Assembly: GCA_030612305.1 (NCBI GenBank)
Contig: JAUWOG010000149.1
Span: 1-6,254, forward strand
Length of the DNA stretch: 6,254 nucleotides
Source of the DNA: Armatimonadota bacterium
Lineage (GTDB): Bacteria > Armatimonadota > Zipacnadia > Zipacnadales > UBA11051
Direction of reading: 5' to 3'
Within the stretch, counting starts at the first letter, position 1. Each line of letters opens with the position of its first letter. Positions 5,857-6,254 of this stretch are shown here, in pieces. The notes beneath the pieces were generated by a model. The model ran no database searches. It saw only the letters and a list, made by a program, of their open reading frames with translations, and was not told the origin of the DNA. The translations under genes and the position numbers were made by a program.

Positions 5857-6254
5857 CAGCACCACATAGAAGCTATACTCGCCCACCACGCCCGACTTCT
5901 CGACACACTTCATCTGCTCGGCGACCCACTCCGGCAACTGGCCCAGGAAATCCTCCGCGCTCTTGTAATCCTGCTTGTGGTGCTTGTTATATGTCTGCCC
6001 TGTGGCCTCGCAATGCCGCTCATACAGCTCCTCAATCGGCAGGTACAGAATCAGATACCCGCCCGGTTTCAACCCCGGCAACCACGCACGCAGCGCCGGC
6101 TCGATATCCTCATAGTCCTCCAGCAGGTGCGACGAGAAGATGTAGTCCAGCGAGGCCGGCGCCACTTCCGCGAAATACTCCTCCCAGCCGGTGGGCACAT
6201 CCGCCGCCGTCGCCGGGTGAGCCGGTAAGTCGTAGCCGACTGCGAAGTCTATCC
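5824..6254 (-). CDS. Class I SAM-dependent methyltransferase, C-terminal part
   Basis: The frame stays open to the right edge, giving 142 visible residues; the N-terminus and the glycine-rich SAM motif I lie outside. A GTG at 6198 is not a credible start because the family pattern continues upstream of it. Visible hallmarks are the acidic end of strand 2 (VGYD, residues 5-8), the LDYIFSSHLLEDYED block (35-49) that matches the Methyltransf_11-type 'D-x-I-x-S-S-H-x-L-E-H' motif, with aspartate replacing the usual last histidine, and LKPGGYLILYLP (61-72). A following LYERHCEATGQTYNKHH region is typical of variants found near surface-polysaccharide genes. It probably methylates a small molecule or glycan; the substrate cannot be told. 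The last residues (VVSWAGPS) and stop are encoded by the 13-bp inverted repeat. The natural family end is near VVLKK. It converges with the M55 gene. Confidence 0.82.
   Translation of the reverse strand, partial: IDFAVGYDLPAHPATAADVPTGWEEYFAEVAPASLDYIFSSHLLEDYEDIEPALRAWLPGLKPGGYLILYLPIEELYERHCEATGQTYNKHHKQDYKSAEDFLGQLPEWVAEQMKCVEKSGVVGEYSFYVVLKKVVSWAGPS

Overview
This is a GC-rich bacterial window, dense in genes and without rRNA, tRNA, CRISPR or insertion-sequence genes that I can recognise. The gene mix is a heparinase II/III-like secreted protein, a uroporphyrinogen-decarboxylase-family (URO-D) protein, an M55 D-aminopeptidase and a URO-D-linked small membrane protein. It resembles genomes of Armatimonadota, Planctomycetota, Lentisphaerota or similar uncultured, polysaccharide-degrading bacteria. 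That placement is inferred from gene content only and is weak.

Layout from left to right. Positions 1-236 (minus) hold the N-terminus of a gene that looks like a type IIG/Eco57I-like restriction-modification methylase and runs off the left edge. Positions 301-2838 (minus) hold an intact 845-residue exported heparinase II/III-like protein with a carbohydrate-enzyme-type N-terminal domain. Positions 2886-3290 (minus) encode a 134-residue protein with four predicted membrane helices. Positions 3345-4580 (minus) encode a 411-residue URO-D-fold protein. A 150-bp divergent intergenic region (4581-4730) separates it from the M55 D-aminopeptidase at 4731-5504 (plus). Positions 5505-5823 are non-coding and packed with short perfect hairpins. 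Positions 5824-6254 (minus) hold the C-terminal part of a class I SAM-dependent methyltransferase that runs off the right edge.

The URO-D, membrane and heparinase-like genes share a strand with gaps of 54 and 47 bp, each preceded by a Shine-Dalgarno sequence, so they could be one transcription unit. The restriction-modification gene follows after 64 bp and may only be a neighbour. A plausible reading is uptake and breakdown of an acidic or decorated polysaccharide, with the URO-D-like protein acting on a small product or methyl group, but no transporter, sulfatase or regulator is visible to confirm it.

The most unusual sequence feature is the 5505-5850 interval. It has at least five perfect inverted repeats of 8-13 bp, each with a 3-nt loop. 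Two are copies of the same hairpin that differ by a compensatory base-pair change. The largest is embedded in the end of the methyltransferase gene and appears to supply its last residues and stop codon. I see no convincing new multi-gene system.
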